A stretch of 64,000 nucleotides of DNA from Clostridium paridis (GCF_016765615.1 NZ_JAESWA010000019.1:124001-188000), one strand, 5' to 3'. Counted from the first letter of the stretch, positions 25,097 through 34,092 are shown. Notes: generated from the sequence alone by a model not told the origin. Program-made: numbers and translations.

Positions 25097-28021
25097 ATGA
25101 ATTATAAAGAAGGTAATATATTAAGTGGATTTAGATTAGACAGTGTTACGGAATTAAAAGAGATAAATTCAATTGGTTTAATTTTTACTCATGAGAAAAC
25201 ACAAGCTAAGTTAATTAAACTTGTGAATGACGATGATAATAAAGTTTTTGCTATTACATTCAAAACACCTCCAGAAAATAGTACTGGAGTACCACACATA
25301 ATAGAACATTCTGTACTATGTGGATCAGAGAAATTTACAAGTAAGGAGCCTTTTGTAGAATTATTAAAGGGAAGTCTTAATACTTTTTTAAATGCGCTCA
25401 CCTTTTCAGACAAAACAATGTATCCTATAGCTAGTAAAAATAAAAAAGACTTTTTTAACTTAATGGATGTGTATTTAGATGCGGTTTTACATCCAAACTT
25501 ATATAAAGAAAAAGAAATTTTTATGCAAGAAGGCTGGCATTATGAAATAGACGAGACAACAGATGAACTTAAAATAAATGGTGTTGTATACAATGAAATG
25601 AAGGGTGTTTACTCATCACCTGATTCAATTATTTCTAGGGAAGCAAGTACCTCATTATATCCAGATACTACATATGGAGTGGATTCGGGTGGAGATCCAG
25701 ATGTTATACCTGAGTTAACATATGATTATTTTGTGAATTTTCATAAAAAGTATTATCATCCATCAAACGGAGTAATCTTTCTATATGGAGATGGAGATAC
25801 AGAGGAAGAGCTAGCATTTATACATGAAAACTATCTAAAGAACTATGATTTTGGGCCAGTAGATAGTGAGATAACAATTCAAGAACCATTTAATGAAGAG
25901 AGAAAAACAAAACTATCTTATGGAATAAGTGAACAAGAAGATGAGAGTAAAAAGACATATATTTCTCTTAATTATTCAATAGGAGATACCTTAGATAAGG
26001 AATTGGGATTATCTTTTGAGGTTTTAGAGTATATCTTATTAACTGCAAATAATGCAATATTAAAAAATAGGTTAATCGATAGTGGAGTTGCAACTGTAGT
26101 TTCTGGTAGGTATGAAAGAGGGATAAAGCAACCTTACTTAAATATAACTATCAAAAATACAGATGAAGAAAATGAAAGAGAAATAATATCTAAGATTGAA
26201 GAAATACTTAAAGATATATGTAAGAATGGAATAAGCGAAAACTTTATTACTGGTGCTATAAATAGAAAAGAATTTGAAATCAGAGAAGCTAATTTTGGTG
26301 GGTATCCAAAAGGATTAATTTATGCTATAAGAATACTAGAAAGTATGTTATATGGCGGAGAAGCTTTTCTAAATCTAGAAAATACAGAAACAATTGATGA
26401 TATAAGAAAAAAAGCAGCCAATGGATATCTTGAGAAACTAATCGAAGATTATATATTAAATAATACTCATAAATCAATTATAGTAATGACTCCAGAAAAA
26501 GGATTGACTGAAAAGAAGGAAAATGATTTAAAAGCGAAACTTAAAAAGATAAAAGAAACATTATCATCAGATGAGCTTCAAAGAATAAAAGATGAAGCGG
26601 AAAAGCTGAACAAGAGACAATTGACTCCAGATACTAAGGAACAGCAAGATACAATTCCTAAATTAGCCATTGAAGATATACCTAAGAAAGTAGAAAATAT
26701 TGAACTAAAGGAAGTAGATATTAAGGGGATTAAGACTTTATTTACTCCTATGTTTACTAATGAAATTGCATACGTTAAATTGATATTCGATGGAAGAACT
26801 ATAGAAAAAGAAGATGCTCAATATATGGCTTTACTATCATTTCTTTTAGGAAAGATAAATACGAAGACAAAAACTTATGAAGAATTAACTAATGATATAA
26901 ATATGAGTACAGGAGGAATATCTTATTCTACAAGAAGCTTTTATAAAAAAGGAAATATGGAAGACTTCACGCCTGTATTCACTATGGCAGGTAAAGCGCT
27001 AAGTTCAAAAATTGGTGAGTTAGTTAAATTAATGAAAGAAGTGGCTATCGAAACTTCTTTTGAAGATACAAATAGAATATTACAAATAGTTAGAGATTTA
27101 AGATCAAGATATCAAATGGCAATGGTTGCCTCAGGAAATGTAATTGGTGCCTTAAGAGCTATAGGATATATTTCTAAGAGGGGATATTTTGAAGATCTTA
27201 TAGGCGGACTCGGACTATATAATTTTCTATGTGATATGCAAAAAGCATTAGAAGAAAATCCAAAGGAAGTTAAAGAAAAGTTAGAGAGTGTATCTAGAAA
27301 AATATTCAACATAAATAATTTAACTATTTCATTTACAGAAGAAGAAAGTAAGTTATCATTATTAGAAGAAAATATAGATGTACTAATAGATGGATTGAAT
27401 AAAGAAGGTGTTTATCTAAAAGATTATGATTATCCACTTAAGAAGTTAAATGAAGGATTATTAACTCAAAGCAATGTAAATTATGTTGTTCTTGGTGGAA
27501 GTTATTTAAATAAGGGATTTTCTTATTCAGGTTCTATGAGGGTACTAAACACTATACTTAACTTTGATTATCTATGGAACAAAGTTAGAGTTGAAGGTGG
27601 AGCCTATGGTGTAAGAATCAACTTAAGTAAGGATGGATTCATATATTTTAGCTCTTATAGAGATCCTAACATAGATAAGACATTTGATGCATATAAGAAA
27701 ACTGTAGAATATTTGAAATCTTTCAATGCAACTGATGAAGACATGGTGAAATATATTATAGGGACTATAAGTAAGCTAGATATTCCATCAAATCCAGATT
27801 CGAAGGCGGATAAAGCAGTATCAGATTATTTTGCAGGAGTAACTTATGAAGAGTTAAATAAGGAACGAGAAGAAATACTAAAGACAAGTGAAAAACAAAT
27901 AAAAGACTACTATAAAGTCATAGGAGAAGCAATAAGAGATAATTCAATAACTGTTGTAGGAAATGAAAATCAAATAAAAGCTTCAAAAGATATATTTGAT
28001 ACTATAGTAAATTTATTTTAG
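25097..28021 (+). CDS. M16C family zinc metalloprotease (presequence protease-like)
   Basis: This 974-residue protein has four M16 half-domains in one chain, as in PreP and other insulinase-type oligopeptidases. The inverted zinc motif HIIEH is at residues 67-71, and the distal Glu lies in VVYNEMKGVYSS near 170. The M16C-associated linker occupies the middle. The C-terminal half carries the conserved Arg/Tyr region (VRVEGGAYGVRI near 834). It degrades peptides of up to tens of residues inside a closed chamber, in the cytoplasm since no signal peptide is seen. It is single, with an AGAGAGG site and a terminator. Confidence 0.93.
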   Translation: MNYKEGNILSGFRLDSVTELKEINSIGLIFTHEKTQAKLIKLVNDDDNKVFAITFKTPPENSTGVPHIIEHSVLCGSEKFTSKEPFVELLKGSLNTFLNALTFSDKTMYPIASKNKKDFFNLMDVYLDAVLHPNLYKEKEIFMQEGWHYEIDETTDELKINGVVYNEMKGVYSSPDSIISREASTSLYPDTTYGVDSGGDPDVIPELTYDYFVNFHKKYYHPSNGVIFLYGDGDTEEELAFIHENYLKNYDFGPVDSEITIQEPFNEERKTKLSYGISEQEDESKKTYISLNYSIGDTLDKELGLSFEVLEYILLTANNAILKNRLIDSGVATVVSGRYERGIKQPYLNITIKNTDEENEREIISKIEEILKDICKNGISENFITGAINRKEFEIREANFGGYPKGLIYAIRILESMLYGGEAFLNLENTETIDDIRKKAANGYLEKLIEDYILNNTHKSIIVMTPEKGLTEKKENDLKAKLKKIKETLSSDELQRIKDEAEKLNKRQLTPDTKEQQDTIPKLAIEDIPKKVENIELKEVDIKGIKTLFTPMFTNEIAYVKLIFDGRTIEKEDAQYMALLSFLLGKINTKTKTYEELTNDINMSTGGISYSTRSFYKKGNMEDFTPVFTMAGKALSSKIGELVKLMKEVAIETSFEDTNRILQIVRDLRSRYQMAMVASGNVIGALRAIGYISKRGYFEDLIGGLGLYNFLCDMQKALEENPKEVKEKLESVSRKIFNINNLTISFTEEESKLSLLEENIDVLIDGLNKEGVYLKDYDYPLKKLNEGLLTQSNVNYVVLGGSYLNKGFSYSGSMRVLNTILNFDYLWNKVRVEGGAYGVRINLSKDGFIYFSSYRDPNIDKTFDAYKKTVEYLKSFNATDEDMVKYIIGTISKLDIPSNPDSKADKAVSDYFAGVTYEELNKEREEILKTSEKQIKDYYKVIGEAIRDNSITVVGNENQIKASKDIFDTIVNLF

Positions 28022-28039
28022 CTAAGATCTATATCAAGA

Positions 28040-28075
28040 TAAAATCCAGTTTAATAGCTGGATTTTATTAATTTT
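28040..28075 (+). terminator. Rho-independent terminator of the M16C gene
   Basis: A 10-bp stem (28040-28049 with 28058-28067) with an 8-base loop is followed by a T-rich tail. Confidence 0.82.
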
Positions 28076-28083
28076 TAGTGAAG

Positions 28084-28117
28084 AAAAAGAATCCTAATTA
28101 AAATTAGGATTCTTTTT
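28084..28117 (-). terminator. Terminator of the initiator tRNA transcript
   Basis: A 16-bp inverted repeat (28084-28099 with 28102-28117), read on the minus strand directly after the tRNA CCA end, finishes in a T-run. Confidence 0.82.
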
Positions 28118-28118
28118 A

Positions 28119-28194
<76 letters not shown>

Positions 28195-28225
28195 ATATTA
28201 ATAACTTTAGATTTCTCTAAGCTAC

Positions 28226-28260
28226 TTAGCAAGTATATGCTACTTGCTAACATAAGTCAA
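28226..28260 (-). promoter_or_regulatory. Promoter of tRNA-fMet with overlapping palindrome
   Basis: On the minus strand TTGACT (28255-28260) is 17 bases from TATACT (28232-28237), about 40 bases upstream of the mature tRNA. A perfect 10-bp inverted repeat (28226-28235 with 28241-28250) covers the -10 box and most of the spacer. Confidence 0.75.
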
Positions 28261-28261
28261 T

Positions 28262-28426
28262 GGTAAAAATTGCCTACTAGATATAATCATTAAAGGTATA
28301 TATCAGCCCTATATATGCTATTTACATCCAGATTATATCTTACTAGGCATATAATTAACTTTTAAATTAATTAACTTAACTAAACTTCCTTGTGTAAGTA
28401 GTTGCAAGAAGTAAAATTACTTCTTG
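28262..28426 (-). ncRNA. Candidate small RNA of about 160 nt
   Basis: A strong promoter on the minus strand (28432-28460) points into a stretch with no reading frame. The predicted transcript begins at a perfect 11-bp hairpin (28403-28413 with 28418-28428). About 55 bases on, a long-range stem forms between 28331-28349 and 28271-28288 (a 6-bp and a 9-bp helix with a small internal loop). Its large top contains a further TATATA inverted repeat. The stem is followed by TTTTT (28265-28269), a terminator-like end just before the tRNA promoter. I do not recognise the RNA family. It could instead be a long tRNA leader. Confidence 0.45.
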
Positions 28427-28431
28427 CATAT

Positions 28432-28460
28432 ATTGTAGCACAAACCTTAGATTTATTCAA
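28432..28460 (-). promoter_or_regulatory. Promoter of the candidate small RNA
   Basis: On the minus strand TTGAAT (28455-28460) is 17 bases from TACAAT (28432-28437). Confidence 0.7.
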
Positions 28461-28485
28461 CAAACTTTCTGAAAATTGCGTCTAT

Positions 28486-28839
28486 TTATCTGTGTCTAGC
28501 TAAGGCTTTTATACCATAAACTACTGCTAAAGCTCCTATGCCCATTAATGCCATGTTCTTCATATCCATTTTACTCTTAGAGCTACAACATTCTATATGG
28601 GATTGAGTATTTTTAGCATTGTTGTTACTATTACTAAATGATGACTTGAAAGTTTTAGCTTTATCTTTAATAAAATCTACAATGTTTGCCATATCATTAG
28701 AATATTTGTTTTCTAAAGTTTCAAGTAAACTTTCCTCACAACAGTAGTTAGTATTAGCATGTTTTGATCTAGGTATTCTTTTTCTTTTTGACAAATATGT
28801 CAATTCCTTATTTAAATTTACTCCGACGTTACTATACAC
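28486..28839 (-). CDS. Small protein with C-terminal membrane helix, unknown function
   Basis: This 117-residue protein (GTG start at 28839, directly behind GAGGTGA) has a hydrophilic N-terminal part with two Cys pairs (YCCEE, ECCSS), an Asn/Ser-rich linker, and a C-terminal hydrophobic stretch MALMGIGALAVVYGIKAL ending in a short basic tail, which suggests a tail-anchored or membrane-associated protein. A longer frame starts at ATG 28869 but has no ribosome binding site. I do not recognise the family. It is divergent from the LysR gene, and its stop lies 26 bases upstream of the candidate small RNA promoter. Confidence 0.7.
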   Translation of the reverse strand: MYSNVGVNLNKELTYLSKRKRIPRSKHANTNYCCEESLLETLENKYSNDMANIVDFIKDKAKTFKSSFSNSNNNAKNTQSHIECCSSKSKMDMKNMALMGIGALAVVYGIKALARHR

Positions 28840-28971
28840 AAAAATCACCTCATAAAATAGTCTCTCCATTTTTTATAATGTTTATAAATATAAAATACAA
28901 TTTCATAATTATTTTTTTTGATATAAAATTTAATTAGGAGTAGAAATAAAAGATTAAAGGATGAATATAGT

Positions 28972-29850
28972 ATGATTGAAGAATTAAAGACGTTTATTGC
29001 AGTGGTAGAATTAAAGAATTTTACTAAAGCAGCTAAAGAAATATCTATATCACAACCAAGCGTAAGTGTACATATTAAAAATTTAGAAAGTCATTTTAAT
29101 ACAACCTTAATTATGAGATCTAAAGAACAAAAAAATATTATAATAACAAAAGATGGTGTCATATTATATGAGCGAGCTAAAAAGATCATAAATATAATAG
29201 AGAAAACTAAAGAAGAATTTATAGATTCACAAGTAAGAGTAACTGGTTTACTTAAAATAGGTGCAAGTTTAACCATAGGTGAGTTCTTCCTTCCGAGGTT
29301 TTTAGGAGAATTTAATAAAAGATATCCAGAATTAGCTTTAGAGATATCTATTGAAAATACATCGTCTATATGCGAAAAAATAAGTAAGTTACAGTTAGAT
29401 GTAGGATTGGTAGAAGGATTAATACCTTTTAGTACTAATATAAAATCTGGGGTGTTTGCAAAGGATAGGCTTGTGGTAGCTGTTCCTAAGAATTACTTTA
29501 AAGAAAATGGTTCATTAGAAAATGCAACTTGGATAAGCAGAGAACCAGGTTCTGGAACTAAACAGTATTTAAGTATGTTTCTTGAACAAAATCACATAAA
29601 GCCAAAGCATACGATAGTATTAGGTAGTAATTATGCAGTTAAAGAAGCTGTTAAAAATAGATTAGGAGTAACATTAATATCTTATTTAGTAGTAGAAAAG
29701 GATGCTGCAGAAGGAGAATTAGAGATTTTTGAATTAGATCATGAGTATAATAGAGATTTTACATATATTATACCTGAAGGAATAATATATTCTAAGGCTA
29801 CAAAAACATTTATAAAAGAATTAAAAGAATATAATAATAATTATATATAA
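28972..29850 (+). CDS. LysR family transcriptional regulator
   Basis: This 292-residue regulator has an N-terminal winged helix (ELKTFIAVVELKNFTKAA, then ISQPSVSVHIKNLE as recognition helix, residues 1-60), a linker helix, and a two-lobed effector domain (about 88-290) of the periplasmic-binding type. It resembles the CysL/YwfK/CbbR-like group, but the ligand is unknown. An AAAGGATG site precedes the ATG. The divergent small membrane protein gene would be the default target. A hairpin terminator follows. Confidence 0.92.
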   Translation: MIEELKTFIAVVELKNFTKAAKEISISQPSVSVHIKNLESHFNTTLIMRSKEQKNIIITKDGVILYERAKKIINIIEKTKEEFIDSQVRVTGLLKIGASLTIGEFFLPRFLGEFNKRYPELALEISIENTSSICEKISKLQLDVGLVEGLIPFSTNIKSGVFAKDRLVVAVPKNYFKENGSLENATWISREPGSGTKQYLSMFLEQNHIKPKHTIVLGSNYAVKEAVKNRLGVTLISYLVVEKDAAEGELEIFELDHEYNRDFTYIIPEGIIYSKATKTFIKELKEYNNNYI

Positions 29851-29852
29851 AT

Positions 29853-29892
29853 AAAAGACTCCCTCTAAATCACTTTTAGAGGGAGTTTAAAT
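29853..29892. terminator. Bidirectional terminator between lysR and TSCPD genes
   Basis: A perfect 12-bp stem (29858-29869 with 29875-29886) with a 5-base loop has A-rich and T-rich flanks. Confidence 0.87.
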
Positions 29893-29893
29893 A

Positions 29894-30139
29894 TTATTTT
29901 GAACTTAGATAGGTTTCAAGAGCTTTTGCCAATTGATCAGGACAAGATGTTGACTTATCTTTACAAGTCATACCTTTAAGTTTAGAAATTACATCATTAA
30001 CTTCCATTCCTTCAACTAAAACTCCAATTCCTTTTAAATTTCCGTTACATCCACCTACATAAGAAACGTTCTTAAGTTTATTATCTTCAATATCAAAAAT
30101 GATTTCTTTAGCGCATACGCCAGAAGTAGTAAAGTTCAT
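29894..30139 (-). CDS. TSCPD domain protein (TIGR03905-like)
   Basis: This 81-residue protein is essentially a stand-alone TSCPD domain, the small Cys-containing domain found at the C terminus of B12-dependent ribonucleotide reductases. Visible are TTSGVCAKEI, VGGCNGNL near 33 and MTCKDKSTSCPDQLA near 55, with the family's Cys positions. The function of the free-standing form is unknown. The open frame extends to 30208, but ATG 30139 has the AAAGGGGA site. It follows ridA by 52 bases and is probably in the same operon. Confidence 0.88.
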   Translation of the reverse strand: MNFTTSGVCAKEIIFDIEDNKLKNVSYVGGCNGNLKGIGVLVEGMEVNDVISKLKGMTCKDKSTSCPDQLAKALETYLSSK

Positions 30140-30191
30140 TTTAAATCCCCTTTTTATCATTAAGTTATAGTTTATTGGTATACGTTGGTTA

Positions 30192-30572
30192 CTATTTAGA
30201 AATAGCAATCATCTCTATTTCTATTTTTACATCTTTAGGTAATCTAGCTACTTGAACAGCACTTCTTGCAGGCGGATTACTTGGAAAATATGATGCATAT
30301 ACCTCGTTCATAGAAACAAAGTCATTCATGTCAGATAGAAAGACAGTAGTTTTAAAAACATTGTCCAAGCTTGTTCCGCCAGCTTCAAGTATGGCTTTAC
30401 AATTTTCTAAAGATTGCTTAGTTTGTTCTTGAATAGTTTCTGGAATTTCACCTGTTTTAGGATTTAGTGGAATTTGGCCTGAAGTATATATTAATTCTCC
30501 GATTTTTACACCTTGAGAATAGGGTCCTATAGCTCCAGGAGCATTGTTTGTAGAAATAATTTCTTTATTCAT
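30192..30572 (-). CDS. ridA: RidA family enamine/imine deaminase
   Basis: This 126-residue member of the YjgF/YER057c/UK114 family forms trimers and hydrolyses reactive 2-aminoacrylate and other enamines or imines released by PLP enzymes. Landmarks are [12 protein letters not shown] near 11-22, the signature with the conserved Arg in [14 protein letters not shown] near 100-112, and EIEMIA at the end. Length and motifs are complete. It has a strong GGAGGG site and a near-consensus promoter. Confidence 0.94.
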   Translation of the reverse strand: MNKEIISTNNAPGAIGPYSQGVKIGELIYTSGQIPLNPKTGEIPETIQEQTKQSLENCKAILEAGGTSLDNVFKTTVFLSDMNDFVSMNEVYASYFPSNPPARSAVQVARLPKDVKIEIEMIAISK

Positions 30573-30625
30573 TTATATCCCTCCTTATAATTCCATAGTA
30601 ATTTTATTGTAATTGTCTGAATTAA

Positions 30626-30654
30626 ATTTTAACATAGGGGTTTTAGTTTTTCAA
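30626..30654 (-). promoter_or_regulatory. Promoter of the ridA operon
   Basis: On the minus strand TTGAAA (30649-30654) is 17 bases from TAAAAT (30626-30631). The remaining 170 bases to the next gene on the plus strand hold no clear feature. Confidence 0.75.
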
Positions 30655-30821
30655 TAAGCATTCCATATATGAGAATATAAGTATAATATATCCACTTGAG
30701 CAATGTGAAATTATAAATGAATATTAAAAAGATAAAAAAGTAGACAGTTGAATGTAATATTATGTTTTAAAACTGAGAATTTTGATGTAAAATAATTATA
30801 CGCAAAAGGGCAGGTGATTAA

Positions 30822-32054
30822 ATGAAGGTAAGCATAGAAGAGATTATAGAGTCCTTGGTTATTACAGTAAGTTTGAGTGAAATCGCAAATAACTCAACTA
30901 TTAGAGAGCATATGGATGGAATTAAAAAGAAGAATACTAAGGATGGCTATATAAGTCATTCAAAGGGAACGACATTTATAGCATTAAATATTGCAAAAGA
31001 AATGCTTTTAAATGAAGAGGATTTGAAAAATCTATATATAGCAGCATATCTTCATGACTTGGGACTAACAAAGGTAGCATTTATGGAATATGATGAGGCA
31101 ACGATAACTAGAGAACATTGCTTAGAAGGGGCAAGGCTCATAAGCAATATACCTAAAATTGAAAATATAGCTGAATATGTAAAGTATCATCATGAAAATT
31201 ATGATGGAACTGGTCCCTTTGGATTAGTAGGTGAACAAATACCGTTAATGAGTCAAATATTAAAGATTAGTGATTTTATAGATTCTAATTATATAGAATG
31301 TAGACCAGAAGCTTATAAGTGGATAATGAGTATATTGACTAATGATATTGATAAATATGTATCTTCAAAGGTTGGAAAAGCTGTGATAGAAGTAATTTCT
31401 AAAAAGACATTATGGAGAGGATTAAATAATTCAGATTTCATGGATAAGTGGCTGGAGACCAATAAACCCATAGTTGAAGAAAGTCTTGATACATATGAAT
31501 TTTTACAAACGGCAGAGGTATATGCTGAGATTATAGATATTAGAAGTTCTTTTACTGCAAGGCATTCTAGAGGTATATCAGAATTAGCATATTTAATGGC
31601 GAAATATAAAGGTTATGATGAAAATAAATCCATAAAATTAAAGATTGCGGGGCTATTACATGATATAGGAAAATTAGCAGTTCCAATTAGATATATTAAT
31701 AAGAATGGAGCATTAACTGACATAGAGTATAAATTAGTTAAGACTCACGTTTTTTATACGGATTTAGTATTAAAACCAATAAAAAGTATAGATGACATAA
31801 GAGAATGGGCTATAAGCCATCATGAAAAGTTAGATGGTACAGGATATAGTAGAGAATTAAATCATAATGAACTAGGTGAAGAACAACGGCTTTTAGCTAT
31901 TTGTGATATATATCAAGCATTAGCTGAGGATAGACCATATAGAAGAGGTTTAAAACGAGAAAAGTGCTTAGAGATTATAGGTAAAATGGTAGAAAACAAT
32001 AAATTGTGTCCAAAAGCATTTGAAGTGTTAAAATCTGTAACTTCCAATTTATAA
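30822..32054 (+). CDS. Tandem HD-GYP-type phosphohydrolase domain protein
   Basis: This 410-residue protein has two HD-GYP-like modules. The first (residues about 35-200) has HSKG, LHDLG and HHENYDGTGPFG. The second (about 240-410) has RHSRG, LLHDIGKLA, an H in KTHVFY, and HHEKLDGTGYS, then DIYQALAEDRPYR. The HD and metal-binding His residues appear intact in the second module, but the GYP triplet reads GYS and the first module has GPF, so c-di-GMP hydrolysis is likely but not certain. No sensor domain or membrane segment is seen. It has a GGGCAGGTGA site and its own terminator. Confidence 0.85.
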   Translation: MKVSIEEIIESLVITVSLSEIANNSTIREHMDGIKKKNTKDGYISHSKGTTFIALNIAKEMLLNEEDLKNLYIAAYLHDLGLTKVAFMEYDEATITREHCLEGARLISNIPKIENIAEYVKYHHENYDGTGPFGLVGEQIPLMSQILKISDFIDSNYIECRPEAYKWIMSILTNDIDKYVSSKVGKAVIEVISKKTLWRGLNNSDFMDKWLETNKPIVEESLDTYEFLQTAEVYAEIIDIRSSFTARHSRGISELAYLMAKYKGYDENKSIKLKIAGLLHDIGKLAVPIRYINKNGALTDIEYKLVKTHVFYTDLVLKPIKSIDDIREWAISHHEKLDGTGYSRELNHNELGEEQRLLAICDIYQALAEDRPYRRGLKREKCLEIIGKMVENNKLCPKAFEVLKSVTSNL

Positions 32055-32083
32055 GAGAAAAATTAATATTTTAAAGTCTATGT

Positions 32084-32116
32084 CAAAAGACGAAATTATA
32101 AAGTTTCGTCTTTTTG
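32084..32116 (+). terminator. Rho-independent terminator of the HD-GYP gene
   Basis: A perfect 11-bp stem (32085-32095 with 32104-32114) with an 8-base loop ends in a T-run. Confidence 0.87.
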
Positions 32117-32179
32117 TGTATTAAAAACACTCCTTTTAGAAAATAATAACTTTAGGTTTTTTTAAGGAGGTAAATTGAA

Positions 32180-33052
32180 ATGAATGAATCAACAAATTTC
32201 CCAACAAAATTTCCTGCTCAGCATCAAGGGATTCAACCAGGAATCGAAAAGGATATGAATCCGCTTCCAATATATCAAACGCAGGGGTACGGTATAGGTA
32301 GTGGAAGGCTTAAAGATAAAGTTATGTTAATAACAGGTGGGGACAGTGGAATTGGGAGAGCTGTATCAATTGCTGCAGCAAGAGAAGGAGCTAAAGTATC
32401 AATTGTATATTTTAATGAAGAAGAAGATGCTTTGAAAACAAAAAGTGAAATTGAAGCTATTGGAGGAGAGTGCCTTTTAGTTAAGGGTGACATAACTAAA
32501 AAGGACTTTTGTACTACAGCAATTACAGAAACTATAAATAGATTTTCAAGCATAAACATATTAGTTAGTAATGCAGCAGTTCAATTTCCACAAAATAAAA
32601 TAGAGGACATAAGTGAAGAACAGTTAAGAAGAACATTTGAAACTAATGTATTTGGTGCATTTTTCATGATTCAAGAAGCTATTACACATATGAAAAAAGG
32701 AGATTCAATAATAATAACAACTTCAATTACTGCATATAATGGGCATGAAACATTAATAGACTACTCAAGTACAAAAGGCGCATTGACAACATTAACAAGA
32801 TCATTAGCAACTAATTTAGTAAGTAAAGGGATAAGGGTTAATGCAGTAGCCCCAGGACCAGTTTGGACCCCATTAATTCCATCATCTTTTGATGAAAAGA
32901 AAGTTGAGAAATTTGGAACTGACAATCCATTGGGAAGGGCAGCACAACCTATAGAACTTGCAGGTGCATACATATTTTTAGCATCTCAAGATGCATCATT
33001 TATTAATGGAGCAACAATTCATGTAAATGGTGGAGCTATGGTTGTTATTTAA
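32180..33052 (+). CDS. Short-chain dehydrogenase, YhdF/general-stress type
   Basis: This 290-residue NAD(P)-dependent oxidoreductase has the N-terminal extension (about 40 residues, with FPAQHQGIQPG) typical of the stress-related YhdF/YdaD/glucose-ribitol dehydrogenase group. The Rossmann motif is TGGDSGIGR near 51-59, followed by SNAAV near 127 and the catalytic Ser in TSITAYNG and Tyr-x3-Lys in YSSTKG near 194. The C-terminal INGATIHVNGG is conserved. The substrate is not defined. It has an AAGGAGG site. Confidence 0.9.
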   Translation: MNESTNFPTKFPAQHQGIQPGIEKDMNPLPIYQTQGYGIGSGRLKDKVMLITGGDSGIGRAVSIAAAREGAKVSIVYFNEEEDALKTKSEIEAIGGECLLVKGDITKKDFCTTAITETINRFSSINILVSNAAVQFPQNKIEDISEEQLRRTFETNVFGAFFMIQEAITHMKKGDSIIITTSITAYNGHETLIDYSSTKGALTTLTRSLATNLVSKGIRVNAVAPGPVWTPLIPSSFDEKKVEKFGTDNPLGRAAQPIELAGAYIFLASQDASFINGATIHVNGGAMVVI

Positions 33053-33077
33053 ATAGTTAAAATAGAAAAACTTATGA

Positions 33078-33183
33078 ATATAGGGTTTTAAGTTCAACTA
33101 ATAACTTATTCATGCCTGAAAATGTCCAGAAGCCCACATTTTCAAACAAGTATAAGTTAAGTTTCCTATAAAAAACCCTATAT
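33078..33183. repeat. Nested 106-base imperfect hairpin (unknown element)
   Basis: Three inverted repeats are nested inside one another: 33078-33089 with 33172-33183 (12 bp), 33102-33109 with 33152-33159 (8 bp), and 33117-33125 with 33136-33144 (9 bp), with a 10-base loop CCAGAAGCCC. It lies between the SDR gene and the proB promoter. There is no T-tract on either side, so a standard terminator is unlikely. The outer arm TAGGGTTTTA also occurs in the hairpin at 18489-18530, so a dispersed repeat is possible. Confidence 0.6.
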
Positions 33184-33208
33184 AAATATGTGTAATATTA
33201 AATAAGTG

Positions 33209-33217
33209 TGTTATAAT
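33209..33217 (+). promoter_or_regulatory. Extended -10 promoter of proBA
   Basis: TGTTATAAT (33209-33217) is a perfect TATAAT with the extended TGn element, lacking a good -35 box, 53 bases before proB. No T-box is present in the leader. Confidence 0.6.
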
Positions 33218-33269
33218 AGAAAAAAAATTTACTAGAAAATTAGTATAAAAATGAAGGGGGCATCATAGC

Positions 33270-34088
33270 TTGAGTTGGGGGAGAGAAGTAATTAAAAACA
33301 GTAAAAGAATAGTTGTTAAGGTTGGTACATCAACACTTACCTATGATAATGGGAAAATAAATTTAGGAAGAATAGATAAACTTGCAAGAGTGTTATCTGA
33401 TCTAAATAATCAAGATAAAGAAATAATCCTTGTATCATCAGGTGCAATTGGGGTAGGATGCAGCAAGCTTAACTTAAAAGAAAGACCGGAATCAATAAGG
33501 GAAAAACAAGCAATAGCAGCAGTAGGACAATGTGAACTAATGCATATCTACAGTAAGTTATTTGGAGAATATGGTAATGTAGTTGGACAAATATTATTAA
33601 CTAGGGCTGTTGTTGAAGATGAACATATAAGAAATAATGTAACCAATACTTTCGAAACCTTGTTAGAAAAGGGAATCATACCTGTAGTTAATGAAAATGA
33701 TACAGTATCTATTGATGAGATAAGAAACATGCTTAATTTTGGGGATAATGATAATCTTTCGGCTATAGTAGCTAAGCTAGTTAAGGCAGATTTGCTAATA
33801 ATATTATCAGATATAGATGGATTTTATGATTCAGATCCTCGAGTTAATGAAGATTCTAAAATGCTAAAAGAAATATATGAAATAACTCCAGAGATTGAAG
33901 AATGTGCAGGTGGAGCAGGTTCAGCCCAAGGAACTGGTGGAATGAAAACTAAACTTGATGCTGCAAAAGTTGCGATAGATGCAGGAGTTGGTATGGTTCT
34001 TGCAAATGGAAAGGATCCAAGTATACTTATTGACATAATCCAAGGGGAGGAAATAGGTACGCTATTTATTAATAAAAAGGGGGAATAG
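33270..34088 (+). CDS. proB: Glutamate 5-kinase
   Basis: This 272-residue amino acid kinase phosphorylates glutamate with ATP, the first step of proline synthesis in the cytoplasm. Landmarks are [11 protein letters not shown] near 13-22, [10 protein letters not shown] near 53, [10 protein letters not shown] near 149 and the [12 protein letters not shown] segment near 216. The C-terminal PUA domain of the 367-residue E. coli type is absent, as in many clostridial enzymes. The start is TTG at 33270, nine bases behind AAGGGGG. It is followed after four bases by proA. Confidence 0.94.
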   Translation: MSWGREVIKNSKRIVVKVGTSTLTYDNGKINLGRIDKLARVLSDLNNQDKEIILVSSGAIGVGCSKLNLKERPESIREKQAIAAVGQCELMHIYSKLFGEYGNVVGQILLTRAVVEDEHIRNNVTNTFETLLEKGIIPVVNENDTVSIDEIRNMLNFGDNDNLSAIVAKLVKADLLIILSDIDGFYDSDPRVNEDSKMLKEIYEITPEIEECAGGAGSAQGTGGMKTKLDAAKVAIDAGVGMVLANGKDPSILIDIIQGEEIGTLFINKKGE

Positions 34089-34092
34089 TTAC

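Noticed and set aside
33053-33269. T-box or other tRNA-sensing leader for proBA
   Set aside because: The AGGGTGG-type T-box sequence and a specifier stem are absent, and the apparent promoter lies after the structured stretch.
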